Below are positions 1 through 8,801 of a stretch of DNA of 64,000 nt, in pieces. A program made the position numbers and the translations under genes. The stretch covers positions 1 through 64,000 of the forward strand of contig DUMO01000041.1 of assembly GCA_012839865.1 (NCBI GenBank), read 5' to 3'. The stretch is from Clostridiaceae bacterium (lineage in GTDB: Bacteria; Bacillota; Clostridia; CAYPLH01; DUMO01). The first letter of the stretch is position 1; the number at the start of each line of letters is the position of its first letter. The notes under the pieces were generated by a model that saw only the letters and a program-made list of their open reading frames with translations, made no database searches and had not been told where the DNA came from.

Positions 1-127
1 ATAGTTATCTGGTATGGTATAATGAGAAGCGAATCAAGATGTCTCTTGGGGCGATGAGTCCTATGGACTATAGACGTAGTAAAGGTTTAGTGGCATGAAA
101 AAGTCCAGAAAAATGTCCGCACCTCCA
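1..127 (+). mobile_element. Right end of an IS3-family (IS150-like) insertion sequence
   Basis: The first 98 bases encode the C-terminus of an OrfB transposase. About 29 bases later the sequence reads GTCCAGAAAAATGTCCGCACC and then TCCA. Read in reverse this gives TGGAGGTGCGGACATTTTTC, which resembles an IS3-family terminal inverted repeat (begins TG and carries a T-rich stretch before TGGAC). I place the element end at about base 127. The left end lies outside the window, so the partner repeat and the target duplication cannot be checked. Confidence 0.7.
3..98 (+). CDS. IS3-family transposase OrfB, C-terminal fragment
   Basis: This is the last 31 codons of a transposase cut by the window start. 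The visible residues include WYNEKRIKMSLGAMSP and a following DYR, the usual C-terminal signature of IS150/IS3-type OrfB (a tract of the form YN.KRI...L..MSP..YR). OrfB carries the DDE integrase core, which lies outside the window. The frame ends in TGA at 96-98. Whether the copy is intact cannot be judged. Confidence 0.8.
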   Translation, partial: SYLVWYNEKRIKMSLGAMSPMDYRRSKGLVA

Positions 128-163
128 TTCGGTCAAAAATATCCCGGCGTTGACACTGCTTGG

Positions 164-200
164 GCAGTACCGCAAAAAATGCTGTGCGGTACTGCTTTTT
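164..200 (+). terminator. Hairpin with T-run after the IS element
   Basis: GCAGTACCGCA (164-174) pairs perfectly with TGCGGTACTGC (185-195), followed by TTTTT on the plus strand. It would stop transcription leaving the IS element. It also lies just past the stop codon of the minus-strand MerR gene, but no T-run follows on that strand. Confidence 0.6.
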
Positions 201-966
201 AAGCTTTTTTAATACCAGTGTAAATATAGACAGCTTCCCTTAAAAATGCTGCCAGTCCAGGCTGATGCTGATCATAGTATTTAGTAAATCTTTCATCATT
301 TACATACAAATCAGTGACTCCTGCATGGGCTTCCCTGTTGTAATTCCCCCATGCAAAGGTAAGCCACCTGCGGTGCAAATCCGCTGCTTTTTGAGCAAGT
401 TCCCCTGCCGGATCGTTTGTTTTAATGGCTTCCTTCAGGGTACTGATAATGTCCTCCCCAAGCTTGGTAAACTCATTGTACTGCTCTTCAGTCATGTTCA
501 TAAATGCCTTGTTGGACCGCTCAACAGCTTCATCACCATACTTCTCTCTTACTTCTTTTCCATACTTGCTTTCGTTCTCTTCAATAAGCTTTTGTTTAAA
601 ACCTTCAAATTTTTCCCTGTTACTCATAGTTATTCTCCCTTCTTTAGCTGCTATTGTTTTTTCAACATTCAAAATAAGTTTTTCTATTTGATTCTTTTTG
701 GCAATGAGCTTTTCCCGGTGCTCACACAATGCAGACAAGCTGTTGAAGGATGGTGAATCCATTATTTTTTTAATATCTTCAAGGCTTAAGCCCAGCTCAC
801 GGTAAAAAAGTATATGCTGCAGCCTGTCAATTTCCTTCTGCCCATATATCCGATAACCGGAGGAATTGATTCTTGCCGGCTTCAACATCCCGATTTCATC
901 ATAATATCTCAGTGTCCTTGTGCTGATTCCTGCCAATTTTCCAAGCTTCTGCACCGTGTACTCCAA
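199..966 (-). CDS. MerR-family regulator with TipAS ligand-binding domain
   Basis: This is a transcriptional activator of the TipAL type. The N-terminal winged-helix MerR domain (about residues 1-70: YTVQKLGKLAGISTRTLRYY) is followed by a short coiled coil and a C-terminal TipAS domain (about residues 110-255), which in relatives binds antibiotics or other hydrophobic ligands. The frame is open upstream to 1035. I prefer the TTG at 966 because the family begins with (M)EYTVQKL and an AGG lies 9 bases before; TTG at 969 is the alternative. No multidrug gene is directly linked, although a MATE exporter lies 1.5 kb away. The ligand is unknown. Confidence 0.85.
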   Translation of the reverse strand: MEYTVQKLGKLAGISTRTLRYYDEIGMLKPARINSSGYRIYGQKEIDRLQHILFYRELGLSLEDIKKIMDSPSFNSLSALCEHREKLIAKKNQIEKLILNVEKTIAAKEGRITMSNREKFEGFKQKLIEENESKYGKEVREKYGDEAVERSNKAFMNMTEEQYNEFTKLGEDIISTLKEAIKTNDPAGELAQKAADLHRRWLTFAWGNYNREAHAGVTDLYVNDERFTKYYDQHQPGLAAFLREAVYIYTGIKKA

Positions 967-1242
967 CAAAATGTACCTGGAATTAAGATTTCTTTTCAAA
1001 ACTTGTGGCCGGTCGCACGACAGTGCACTCATCACATGTAATTTGTTTGGAATTTTAATACGTTCATCTATGGCAATTTATCAGAATAGCTTGAAAATAA
1101 AAACTGCGCATGCAACATATTTTGCCTGAACATCTCGTTCTGCAGTATATATTGCATGCGCTGTAAATCCGCCTTGCTGCCGGATGATATATGCATTATG
1201 CATATTCACGCACTAACGTCCGGCAATAGTCATATAACTTTT

Positions 1243-2529
1243 TTATACCCAACCCCTCATCTTTACAGCCTGGGCAACACGGTTGATTGCAATAATGTAA
1301 GCAGCTTCCCTCATAAATACATTCTGGTTTACTGAAAGGTCATATACAGCCTTGAATGCAGAAGTCATTTTTGAATCAAGTTTATGCATGACTTCATCCT
1401 TATCCCAGTAATAATTCATATTTGATTGAACCTGCTCAAAATAACTGCAAGTAACTCCCCCTGCATTCGAAAGAAAATCAGGTATAACAAATATATTCCG
1501 CTCATTGATGACTTTATCGGCATCAGGGGTTGTTGGACCGTTTGCAGCTTCAGCTATGACTTTTACACTTTTGCTGATTCTGTTTACAGTTTTGCTGTTT
1601 ATCTGGTTTTCCAGCGCAGCAGGTAAAAGTATGTCAACATCCTGTGCAATCCAGTCATCTCCGGAGAGTAATTCATAACCGGCTTCTATTGCCTTGTTCT
1701 TGTTTACAGTTCCAAAGGAATCGGTTATACTTCTCAGGAAATTAATATCCACACCGTTATTGCAGCGGTAAGTGTAAGAACATTTATCGTTATTGTCCCA
1801 GCAGGAAATTGCTATTACCCTGCCACCCATCTGGGTGTACTTTAAAGCCGCATGCTGGCCGACATTACCGAAGCCCTGAATGCTTGCTGTTGTTTCTTCA
1901 ATCTTGATCCCGAGCTCTTTCAAAGCTTCACGCAGCACGAATATTACACCAAATCCAGTAGCCTCGGTTCTTCCAAGGGATCCGCCCATACCAACAGGTT
2001 TACCGGTAATGAATCCGGGATATCTGCCACCATATATTGCTTCGTACTCATCCAGCATCCATAACATATGCTTGGCACTAGTCATTACATCCGGCGCAGG
2101 GACATCAAGGTTTGGACCCATAACCCTTGCAAGCTGGCGCACCCATCCACGGCACAGCCTTTCCTGTTCGCGGTCGGACATGGTGCGTGGGTCGCAGACA
2201 ATGCCTCCCTTTCCTCCGCCAAGAGGGATATCAACTACCGAGCATTTCCATGTCATCCACATTGACAACGCCCGTACCGTATCTGCTGTCTCCAAAGGAT
2301 GAAAACGAATTCCGCCCTTGGCAGGCCCCCTGGCGTCATTATGCTGTATGCGGTATCCTCTGAAAACCTTTGTTGTTCCATCGTCCATCTTTACGGGTAT
2401 TGATATATGATACTCACGAATAGGTTGACGCAATAATTCTCTGGTTGATTCGTCCAGGCCGATCTTTAAAGCTACCTGATCGAACTGGGCTTGTGCAACT
2501 TCAAATGCATTATATGTTTCTTTACTCAT
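1243..2529 (-). CDS. gdhA: Glutamate dehydrogenase (Glu/Leu/Phe/Val family)
   Basis: This enzyme interconverts glutamate and 2-oxoglutarate plus ammonia using NAD(P). Its 428 residues match the short hexameric clostridial type. The dimerisation domain contains the substrate loop PLGGGKGGI with the catalytic lysine near residue 105. The Rossmann domain contains GFGNVGQHAA near residue 220. A Shine-Dalgarno sequence (AGGGGG) sits 7 bases before the ATG. It appears monocistronic: the MATE gene upstream ends 55 bp away and MerR lies downstream. An imperfect hairpin between 1190 and 1225 (TGCCGGA ... TCCGGCA) could shape its 3' end. Confidence 0.95.
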   Translation of the reverse strand: MSKETYNAFEVAQAQFDQVALKIGLDESTRELLRQPIREYHISIPVKMDDGTTKVFRGYRIQHNDARGPAKGGIRFHPLETADTVRALSMWMTWKCSVVDIPLGGGKGGIVCDPRTMSDREQERLCRGWVRQLARVMGPNLDVPAPDVMTSAKHMLWMLDEYEAIYGGRYPGFITGKPVGMGGSLGRTEATGFGVIFVLREALKELGIKIEETTASIQGFGNVGQHAALKYTQMGGRVIAISCWDNNDKCSYTYRCNNGVDINFLRSITDSFGTVNKNKAIEAGYELLSGDDWIAQDVDILLPAALENQINSKTVNRISKSVKVIAEAANGPTTPDADKVINERNIFVIPDFLSNAGGVTCSYFEQVQSNMNYYWDKDEVMHKLDSKMTSAFKAVYDLSVNQNVFMREAAYIIAINRVAQAVKMRGWV

Positions 2530-2583
2530 TATTGTACCCCCTGTTTTTATAATAAAAATCTTTATGTTAAATTACTTAGTAGC

Positions 2584-4311
2584 CTAAACCTTCACACTCT
2601 TCCACTTGCCCGAGTTAAACCTTAAAAGTACCAGCAAGGACCTTAACAGCTGATCTGCAATTACGGCAATCCAGGCACCGATTAATCCCCAATTCAGAGC
2701 ATGAATTCCTAAAATTGCAAGACCCGGTCGTACCAATAAGACAGTTATAAATGTAATAATGGCAACCGACCTGGTATCTCCAGCACCTCTTAACACACCG
2801 GCCAGTATGAACTGGGATGACTGGAAGGGCTGGATAAATGCTACAAGCATAAGTATTTTTGCTCCCTGGAATATGATTTGGGGCTCATCACTATAAAGTG
2901 AAACAATTTGCTTCCCAAAGAAGAAGAAAATCAGCGCCAAAACCAATGATACACACATTCCAAGACGCCTTGTACGGCTGCTGTATGCCTGTGCCATGTC
3001 CGGCCTCTTCTTTCCAAGACTCTGTCCCACCAAAGAAGTGCCAGATATTCCGAAAGCATTGCCGGTCATAAAGGTTAATGCCTGAATATTCATGCAAATC
3101 TGGTGAATGGCAAAGTCCACTGTACCGAGGGATGCAACAGTTTTAGAAAATATAATAATACCTGTTCTCATAACTGTCTGCTCCACCATTGCCGGAAAAC
3201 CAATCTTAAAAATCCTGCCTATGGATTCCCACTGCGGTTTGAAGCCCTTGTTCAACTCCAGTTTCAGATAGTGTTTTCCTCTCAGTAAAACAATCAGAGC
3301 AACTACAAACGCTGCACATTGGCCAATAACAGTAGCAAGAGACGCTCCGGCCAGTTCCATCCTTGGGAAACCAAAATGTCCATGTATCAATAAATAGTTG
3401 AAAATCACATTAATTATATTAGCCATCAAGTTATACAGCATGGCAATCCGTGTGTTGCCAACCCCACGCAAGGTGGCGGTAAATGTGCTGGTTAACGCCA
3501 GAACTATAAATCCGGCCATCTGAATCTTAAGATAAACGGTTCCACCAGCCAGGGTCTGGGCATCCGCCGCTCCCATAAAACGAACCATGGATTCTGACAG
3601 GAAGAAGCCGACCACCGATGATATGATTGAAAGAACGAATGTCAGAAGCAGTGCCTGTCTTAGCGCCATATTAGCTTTTTCAGGTTTGCCCTCGCCTTTA
3701 TGTCTTGCAACCAAAGCTGTTGCACCTACATTCATGGCCATAAAAGCAATCATCATAAGAAACTTGGGTTGAATGGTGAGACCTACCGACGTAATAGCCC
3801 ATGGTCCCAATCCTCCAACCATCATCAAATCCACCATGGATGCCAGCTGGGTCAGCGTCAGCTCCATTAATGAAGGCCATGCAATTCTGACTACATCTTT
3901 ATAAAGCATTCTGGAAGTCACTTCAGGGGGCAGGTGCTTGCTTACCCGTTCCTGTTTTCCATAACTGTTCTCATCATCATCACCCGGTTCAACCAGATCC
4001 AGAGCCAATTGTAATTCCTTGCCTTTTCTTTTCTCCACAGGCTTTTCAGGGTATTGTTCAACAGGTTCTGAAACAGACTTTTCGACAGTTTGGTCTACGG
4101 CTTGCTCTTTGGATTTTTCAGCCTGTTCTTCCACCGGCTGATTGGCGGTCTGCTGGGCTAACCCTGTGTCAGGCTTTTCAGTAACCTGCTCCGGGACATT
4201 TGCAAAGGGTTCCTCAACAGAGTTTTTAACTGGAATTTCAGATGTTTGACCCACCTTTTTTGTCATCTCCATTGATTTTATTTTACCAGTTACTGTAACC
4301 ATTCGCAGCAA
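2584..4311 (-). CDS. MATE-family multidrug/Na+ antiporter with long N-terminal tail
   Basis: Residues from about 135 onward form a typical MATE (NorM/DinF-like) transporter of 12 membrane helices. It begins near MLYKDVVRIAWPSLMELTL and includes duplicated motifs such as RGVGNTRIAM and RGAGDTRSVA. The family exports cationic drugs or metabolites using ion gradients. The first ~130 residues are unusual: a hydrophilic tract rich in Glu, Lys, Pro, Val and Gln with loosely repeated PVE/KPV units, absent from standard MATE proteins. The start is uncertain. The listed TTG at 4311 and ATGs at 4302 and 4272 all lack a clear ribosome site. No dedicated regulator is seen. Confidence 0.9.
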   Translation of the reverse strand: MLRMVTVTGKIKSMEMTKKVGQTSEIPVKNSVEEPFANVPEQVTEKPDTGLAQQTANQPVEEQAEKSKEQAVDQTVEKSVSEPVEQYPEKPVEKRKGKELQLALDLVEPGDDDENSYGKQERVSKHLPPEVTSRMLYKDVVRIAWPSLMELTLTQLASMVDLMMVGGLGPWAITSVGLTIQPKFLMMIAFMAMNVGATALVARHKGEGKPEKANMALRQALLLTFVLSIISSVVGFFLSESMVRFMGAADAQTLAGGTVYLKIQMAGFIVLALTSTFTATLRGVGNTRIAMLYNLMANIINVIFNYLLIHGHFGFPRMELAGASLATVIGQCAAFVVALIVLLRGKHYLKLELNKGFKPQWESIGRIFKIGFPAMVEQTVMRTGIIIFSKTVASLGTVDFAIHQICMNIQALTFMTGNAFGISGTSLVGQSLGKKRPDMAQAYSSRTRRLGMCVSLVLALIFFFFGKQIVSLYSDEPQIIFQGAKILMLVAFIQPFQSSQFILAGVLRGAGDTRSVAIITFITVLLVRPGLAILGIHALNWGLIGAWIAVIADQLLRSLLVLLRFNSGKWKSVKV

Positions 4312-4630
4312 CTTGCTTCTACAAAAGTATACAATACCAGAGATTTATTTTTTATATACTTTCGGTATCATATCACAAGCCTTCGGGAAAGTCCATATAC
4401 AAAATCTACTTCACCGGCTTGTTATAAAGCCACGTTGCCGCAATTTCCGCCGCATCCTGTTCTTTTTTTACCATATCCATTTATCAATCCCTGCAAAGCA
4501 GGTGTTTCTGAAAGCTCCAAAAAAAGTGAATCAGCTTACATTTTTATTTTAGCAGCAAGCTGCAATCGGTTCTTTGCATATTCTATTCATTGATTGATGA
4601 AAACCGTGATTATTAAGGTCGTAATAATAA
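4312..4630. other. Intergenic region upstream of the MATE gene
   Basis: I see no convincing gene here. On the minus strand, a 24-codon frame beginning ATGGATATGG follows GCAGGGATTGATAA and ends about 120 bp before the MATE gene. It could be a leader peptide or a remnant, but nothing supports it beyond the frame itself. Confidence 0.3.
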
Positions 4631-4672
4631 AATTACCAAAGCAAAGGCATCGCTACGGTTGCTTTGGTAATT
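4631..4672 (-). terminator. Terminator of the catabolic operon
   Basis: AATTACCAAAGCAA (4631-4644) pairs perfectly with TTGCTTTGGTAATT (4659-4672) around a 14-nt loop. On the minus strand it is followed by TTATTATTACG. It lies about 80 bp after the aminotransferase stop and probably ends the operon. Confidence 0.75.
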
Positions 4673-4752
4673 AATGAAATTTCACAGACTTGATATTATT
4701 ATTTTTACTTGCCAAATAAGCCTTATAAGATCAACTTCTTCCAAATTTCAAA

Positions 4753-6081
4753 TCAGCCATGTTTAAAGAAGTGCCATGTTCCGATATTGGCAGGATCTCC
4801 TTTGTCATCGGGCAGAAGATCCTTGTAGTTTTCACATACCTTACGGTATGCATACGCATATTCTTCAATAACTTCAGGAACAAATTTCTTAAACCACGGT
4901 ACTGAAAATATCATGGAACCTATTTTTTCGCTTACAGGCAAGTCCCGGTCAAATACTCTTATGTCATCTTTTGAATTTGCCAGTCTTGTAGGCTTGCCAT
5001 GTCCGTAGATATCACATGTATTGAAAACCGGGTGGGTATGGAGTGGATTGTTGCAGCCTGCTATGCAGTTTGCGACCCCCTCTGCCCTCACAGCTTCTGT
5101 AAACCGGGTAATCGAAAGCCCTCCAAGCTCATTCTTATTGTACAACGCATATGGTAAATACCAACCGGCCATATTGCTTCCTGAGCCTTCCAGTACCCTA
5201 TGGGGTTTGATTGCAGACATACTTTCCAATTGCTTCCAGAAATAATCCATGGCTTTTCTAATCTCGGCACACCTTTCATCATAATACTTAAGCTGGACTC
5301 TCCCAACTGCGGAGCTGAGCTGATGCATACGGTACTTGTAACCCCCCAGGGGCAGTCCTATATATTTTCTCAATTCCTTATTCTGAATCCTGTCATCAAA
5401 TCTTTCATAATGGCCAAATGCAATTGCTCTTTCATATATGTCCCTGTCATTTGTAACCAGTATGCCGCCTTCGCCTATGGCAAAAGATTTTCCGCTCATA
5501 AGGGACATGGCTGCAACGTCGCCAAAAGTACCGAGTTTTTTTCCTTTATACAGCCCCCCCTGGGCATGGGAAACGTCTTCTATCACTTTCAGGTTGTGTT
5601 TTTTGGCAATAGCCAATATGCGGTCCATATCAGCAGGATATGAAAGATAATGTACAACCATGATAGCTTTCGTATTTTTAGTAATTCTTTTTTCAATGCT
5701 GTCAGGATCAATGCACAGTGTTTCAGGGTCAATATCCGCAAAAACAACCGTACCGCCCAGTGAAAACACCTGTGCTACGGATGCCCAATAAGTTATACTT
5801 GGACAAATTATCTCATCGCCTATTCCGATTCCGCATCCAAACATTGCTGCATGAAGTGCGGAAGTTCCGTTGTTGAAAGCCAATGCATACTTAGTTCCCT
5901 GCCATGCAGCAAACTCTTTTTCAAATTCGACCGTAACATCGGTTCCTGACATGGCACACCTGTCTAATACATCCAGTACAGCCTTTTTATCTTCTTCTGT
6001 TATTATTGGCCACTTGAATATCTCGTTGTGACTTTGTTTTATTGTTTTTTCTCCTCCAAGTATTGCAAGCTTATTTGACAT
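4753..6081 (-). CDS. DegT/DnrJ/EryC1/StrS-family PLP aminotransferase
   Basis: This is a sugar-type aminotransferase (442 residues) that usually moves an amino group from glutamate or glutamine to a keto-sugar or keto-cyclitol. The fold-I elements are in order: the NNGTSALHAA phosphate loop near residue 70, the EDVSHAQG aspartate near 169, and the PLP lysine at about 198 in SGKSFAIGEGG. The start is the ATG at 6081, preceded by GGAGGG; the longer frame has no ribosome site. It is the last gene of the catabolic operon, 71 bp after the LarA-like gene. In this context it may work in the catabolic direction, removing nitrogen from an amino sugar or cyclitol, but that is inference. Confidence 0.88.
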   Translation of the reverse strand: MSNKLAILGGEKTIKQSHNEIFKWPIITEEDKKAVLDVLDRCAMSGTDVTVEFEKEFAAWQGTKYALAFNNGTSALHAAMFGCGIGIGDEIICPSITYWASVAQVFSLGGTVVFADIDPETLCIDPDSIEKRITKNTKAIMVVHYLSYPADMDRILAIAKKHNLKVIEDVSHAQGGLYKGKKLGTFGDVAAMSLMSGKSFAIGEGGILVTNDRDIYERAIAFGHYERFDDRIQNKELRKYIGLPLGGYKYRMHQLSSAVGRVQLKYYDERCAEIRKAMDYFWKQLESMSAIKPHRVLEGSGSNMAGWYLPYALYNKNELGGLSITRFTEAVRAEGVANCIAGCNNPLHTHPVFNTCDIYGHGKPTRLANSKDDIRVFDRDLPVSEKIGSMIFSVPWFKKFVPEVIEEYAYAYRKVCENYKDLLPDDKGDPANIGTWHFFKHG

Positions 6082-6152
6082 AAAATACCCTCCATTAAAT
6101 ATTTTATTCATAACCGCATTATGCCAGGTACATGCCATAATCTTTTATCATA

Positions 6153-7445
6153 TTAATTTTTTAATTTAACCACAAACTCGGTAAAATAGAAACTTGGAAA
6201 GGCATAAATTCTTGCATTTTTTCCGTGTCGCGCCAGAGCCATATCGACTGCCTCCTGAGGAGAATCAGCATATTCCATACCAAGTTTTGCTGCCTCTTCA
6301 CGATTTATTCCTTCACTTACAAGAATCGTTCGAATTCCCTTTGCCCACTTTTCTGCGCCGTGGCAAAGATGCCCTGCAGCAGTCAAGTCCGTTATTTCGC
6401 CGCGTTCCACCATGCCTTTTACTTCATCCAAAGGTCTGTACCCGTATTTTATGATATCGGGATGCTCGTCACATATGCCGTCTTCACATCTGGCAAACAG
6501 TACAACAGTACCCCCTTCCTTCATAATTAGCTCGCTCCAGTTAGGCCCTGTTGCATTGCCCCACATATTAGTCTGGCCGCTGGAAGCCCCGACAATGAAT
6601 ATGTCTGCCTTTTCTTCAATTTCAAGGGTAAAATACGGGCTGGCAGCTTCACAGCATGCCCGGTGGGCATCAATAAAATGGCCTGCAAATGCTTTAGAAA
6701 GCCTGTATTGCCTGTCCAGCACACAGTTAACAATAAAATCAAGGCCCACCTGTTCCGCAATCTGCTCCATTTCGCGACGTACAACATTATTATTATGCCC
6801 GAGGATTTCTGATACAGGGTATTGTGCAGCAAGCCAATGGGTATATCCGGTGGTTCTGAATCCTGAGACTCCCGGTTGTATCATCTTGGCGCCTCCGGAC
6901 CACCCGGCATCTCTGTGGGGCTTTACTGCTCCGACAGCAATTTTGACATCTGTTTCAAGAACATGCCTGTTTATATCAATCGGGGTCCCATTTGGTGTGG
7001 TTCCGACATGTACGAGTTGATTTTCATCCCACCACTCATGGTTGTAAATCCTGTTTTTGAATCTTTCATATAATACTGAACCGAAGTGATGCTCCATCTC
7101 TTCTTCCGTCATGGCCCTGTGCGTACCTGAACCGATTAAAAATTTAATATTCTCTTCCTTAATACCTCCTGCAAGAATTTCATCTATAACGGGAGGTATG
7201 ACAAAATCTAGCGGAAATTTTCTTGTCCTGTCCGGAACCATGATAAGGACTGTATTTTTCCCCCTTACAATCTCACTAAGCCTATCGGTGCCAATTGGTT
7301 TTAAAAGGGCTCTTCTAACCTCTGCGTCAGGGTTGGAGGCGGCGCAGGCATCACCAACCTCAATTATTTTAATCAGCGACTCCTCCGGAATCTGAACCGA
7401 TACACTTTTGTAGCCATACGAAAACTCTACCGCAACATTTGCCAT
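6153..7445 (-). CDS. LarA-like nickel-pincer hydroxyacid racemase/epimerase (DUF2088)
   Basis: Homologues racemise or epimerise 2-hydroxyacids by hydride transfer to a nickel-pincer nucleotide cofactor. The key residues are present with numbering close to lactate racemase: D72 and R75 in PDRTRKFP, H109 in GSGTHRAMTE, H177 in PHRDAGWSGG, K187 (covalent cofactor lysine) in GGAKMIQPGVSG and H203 in YTHWL. At 430 residues it has full family length. The ATG at 7445 is preceded by AAAGGAG; the longer frame is not needed. The maturation genes larB, larC and larE are not in this window. The substrate is probably a sugar-derived hydroxyacid rather than lactate, judged from neighbours. Confidence 0.87.
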   Translation of the reverse strand: MANVAVEFSYGYKSVSVQIPEESLIKIIEVGDACAASNPDAEVRRALLKPIGTDRLSEIVRGKNTVLIMVPDRTRKFPLDFVIPPVIDEILAGGIKEENIKFLIGSGTHRAMTEEEMEHHFGSVLYERFKNRIYNHEWWDENQLVHVGTTPNGTPIDINRHVLETDVKIAVGAVKPHRDAGWSGGAKMIQPGVSGFRTTGYTHWLAAQYPVSEILGHNNNVVRREMEQIAEQVGLDFIVNCVLDRQYRLSKAFAGHFIDAHRACCEAASPYFTLEIEEKADIFIVGASSGQTNMWGNATGPNWSELIMKEGGTVVLFARCEDGICDEHPDIIKYGYRPLDEVKGMVERGEITDLTAAGHLCHGAEKWAKGIRTILVSEGINREEAAKLGMEYADSPQEAVDMALARHGKNARIYAFPSFYFTEFVVKLKN

Positions 7446-7541
7446 TTTAATTTTCTCCTTTAATCCGTTATAACTTTTCTCTTGCAGAATTCTCTTTTTT
7501 TGAACCTTAAGACCATCAGCACAATGTCTAACCACTAAACA

Positions 7542-7591
7542 AAGCTATATTCCGTTTTGCCGGCATGAATCAACAAAACGGAATATAGCTT
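7542..7591 (-). terminator. Perfect 18-bp hairpin between dehydrogenase and LarA-like genes
   Basis: AAGCTATATTCCGTTTTG (7542-7559) is perfectly complementary to 7574-7591 with a 14-nt loop. On the minus strand it is followed by TGTTTAG, only weakly T-rich. It may be a partial terminator or an mRNA-stabilising structure that lowers or separates expression of the last two genes. Confidence 0.55.
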
Positions 7592-7604
7592 AAGACACAT
7601 TATT

Positions 7605-8630
7605 TTATAAAGGAAGGGATACAGGTTGGCCGGATTCAATCGAACGGTGAATTCCCTCAACAATTTCAGCTACCTTGCGTGCCTCTTTTCCGGATGTTAC
7701 AGGTTCCTTGTTATTCAAAAGGCAATCTACAAAATGTTCAAGACTTATCCTGAATGCACCCTGCAGCTTTCCGTTTACCCTGCATGAAATAGACAATTTG
7801 GGAAAAGTGTACACTTCAGGAGTTGCATACTCGAAGGACTCGCTCTTTCTGTCAAGATGCACCACTCCATGCTCTCCAACAATCTCAATATATGAATCAG
7901 TAGGAGTCGGGAAAGTATCCGGATATATCCAGCCTGATTCAAATGTTGCTATTGCACCGTTTTCAAATTCCACAAGAGCCTGAACAGCATCCAGAGTATC
8001 GTATCCTTTGCTTTTCAATACTTTGGCATATGCCCTGGCATATACTGATTTGGCTTCACAACCAATAAACCATCTTACAAGGTCAATGTCATGGCTTGAC
8101 AGAAATGCTGCAGGAGTCGATTCTGCAAGCCAGCCCCACGACTTTGTAATAACTCCTATAGTATCATTCTTCCTTGCATATGCCATTGCAACATTCCCTA
8201 TTTTTCCCGATTCTATCAAGCTTTTTGTATTAAAATATGATGCTGCCCATCTGTGAGAAAAGTTGACCATCAGAGTTTTGCCCTGTTTTTCGGCAAACTT
8301 TATCATTTCATCGCAATCCTCAAGCTTGGTTGCCAGCGGTTTTTCAACCAACACATGCTTTCCGGCCTGGAGAGCTGCAATTACAGGAGCTTTATGCATG
8401 CTGTCAGGTAAAGATATTGCAACGGCATCAATATCACATTTTGAAAGCATGGTTTCATAGTCTTTGAAACAGTCTGCCTTAACGCCGATTCGCTCACATA
8501 ATTTCTTTGCCTTGTCAACATCAAGATCTACAAGGGCACTTAATTCTGTCTCAGGCATGCCTGCAAAAATTTCTGCATGCTGTGAGCCCATGGTACCGAC
8601 TCCAATAACACCTATTCGTAATTTCTTCAT
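7605..8630 (-). CDS. Gfo/Idh/MocA-family NAD(P)-dependent dehydrogenase
   Basis: This is a sugar or cyclitol dehydrogenase-like enzyme of 341 residues. The N-terminal Rossmann fold starts with IGVIGVGTMGSQHAE, and the conserved EKPLA lysine motif lies near residue 97. The C-terminal half is the mixed beta-sheet substrate domain, with a HDIDLVRWF segment near residue 180. The start is the ATG at 8630 after GGAGG. It lies about 170 bp downstream of the permease genes on the same strand. Such enzymes oxidise a ring or chain hydroxyl to a keto group, which the DegT and LarA-like partners could act on or produce. The substrate is not predictable from sequence. Confidence 0.9.
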   Translation of the reverse strand: MKKLRIGVIGVGTMGSQHAEIFAGMPETELSALVDLDVDKAKKLCERIGVKADCFKDYETMLSKCDIDAVAISLPDSMHKAPVIAALQAGKHVLVEKPLATKLEDCDEMIKFAEKQGKTLMVNFSHRWAASYFNTKSLIESGKIGNVAMAYARKNDTIGVITKSWGWLAESTPAAFLSSHDIDLVRWFIGCEAKSVYARAYAKVLKSKGYDTLDAVQALVEFENGAIATFESGWIYPDTFPTPTDSYIEIVGEHGVVHLDRKSESFEYATPEVYTFPKLSISCRVNGKLQGAFRISLEHFVDCLLNNKEPVTSGKEARKVAEIVEGIHRSIESGQPVSLPL

Positions 8631-8801
8631 AGTAACCTCCATCCTTAATATAAAGATTATTTATAATAAATGTCCAAAAAAGCACGAACTGAAACTGACC
8701 TACACAATATACATTTGACAGACTAATAAACTGTATATTTTATAGGGAATTTTTACTATGCTTTTCCAGGCATTAAGCATCTTTCGCCAAAAACTTAAAA
8801 A

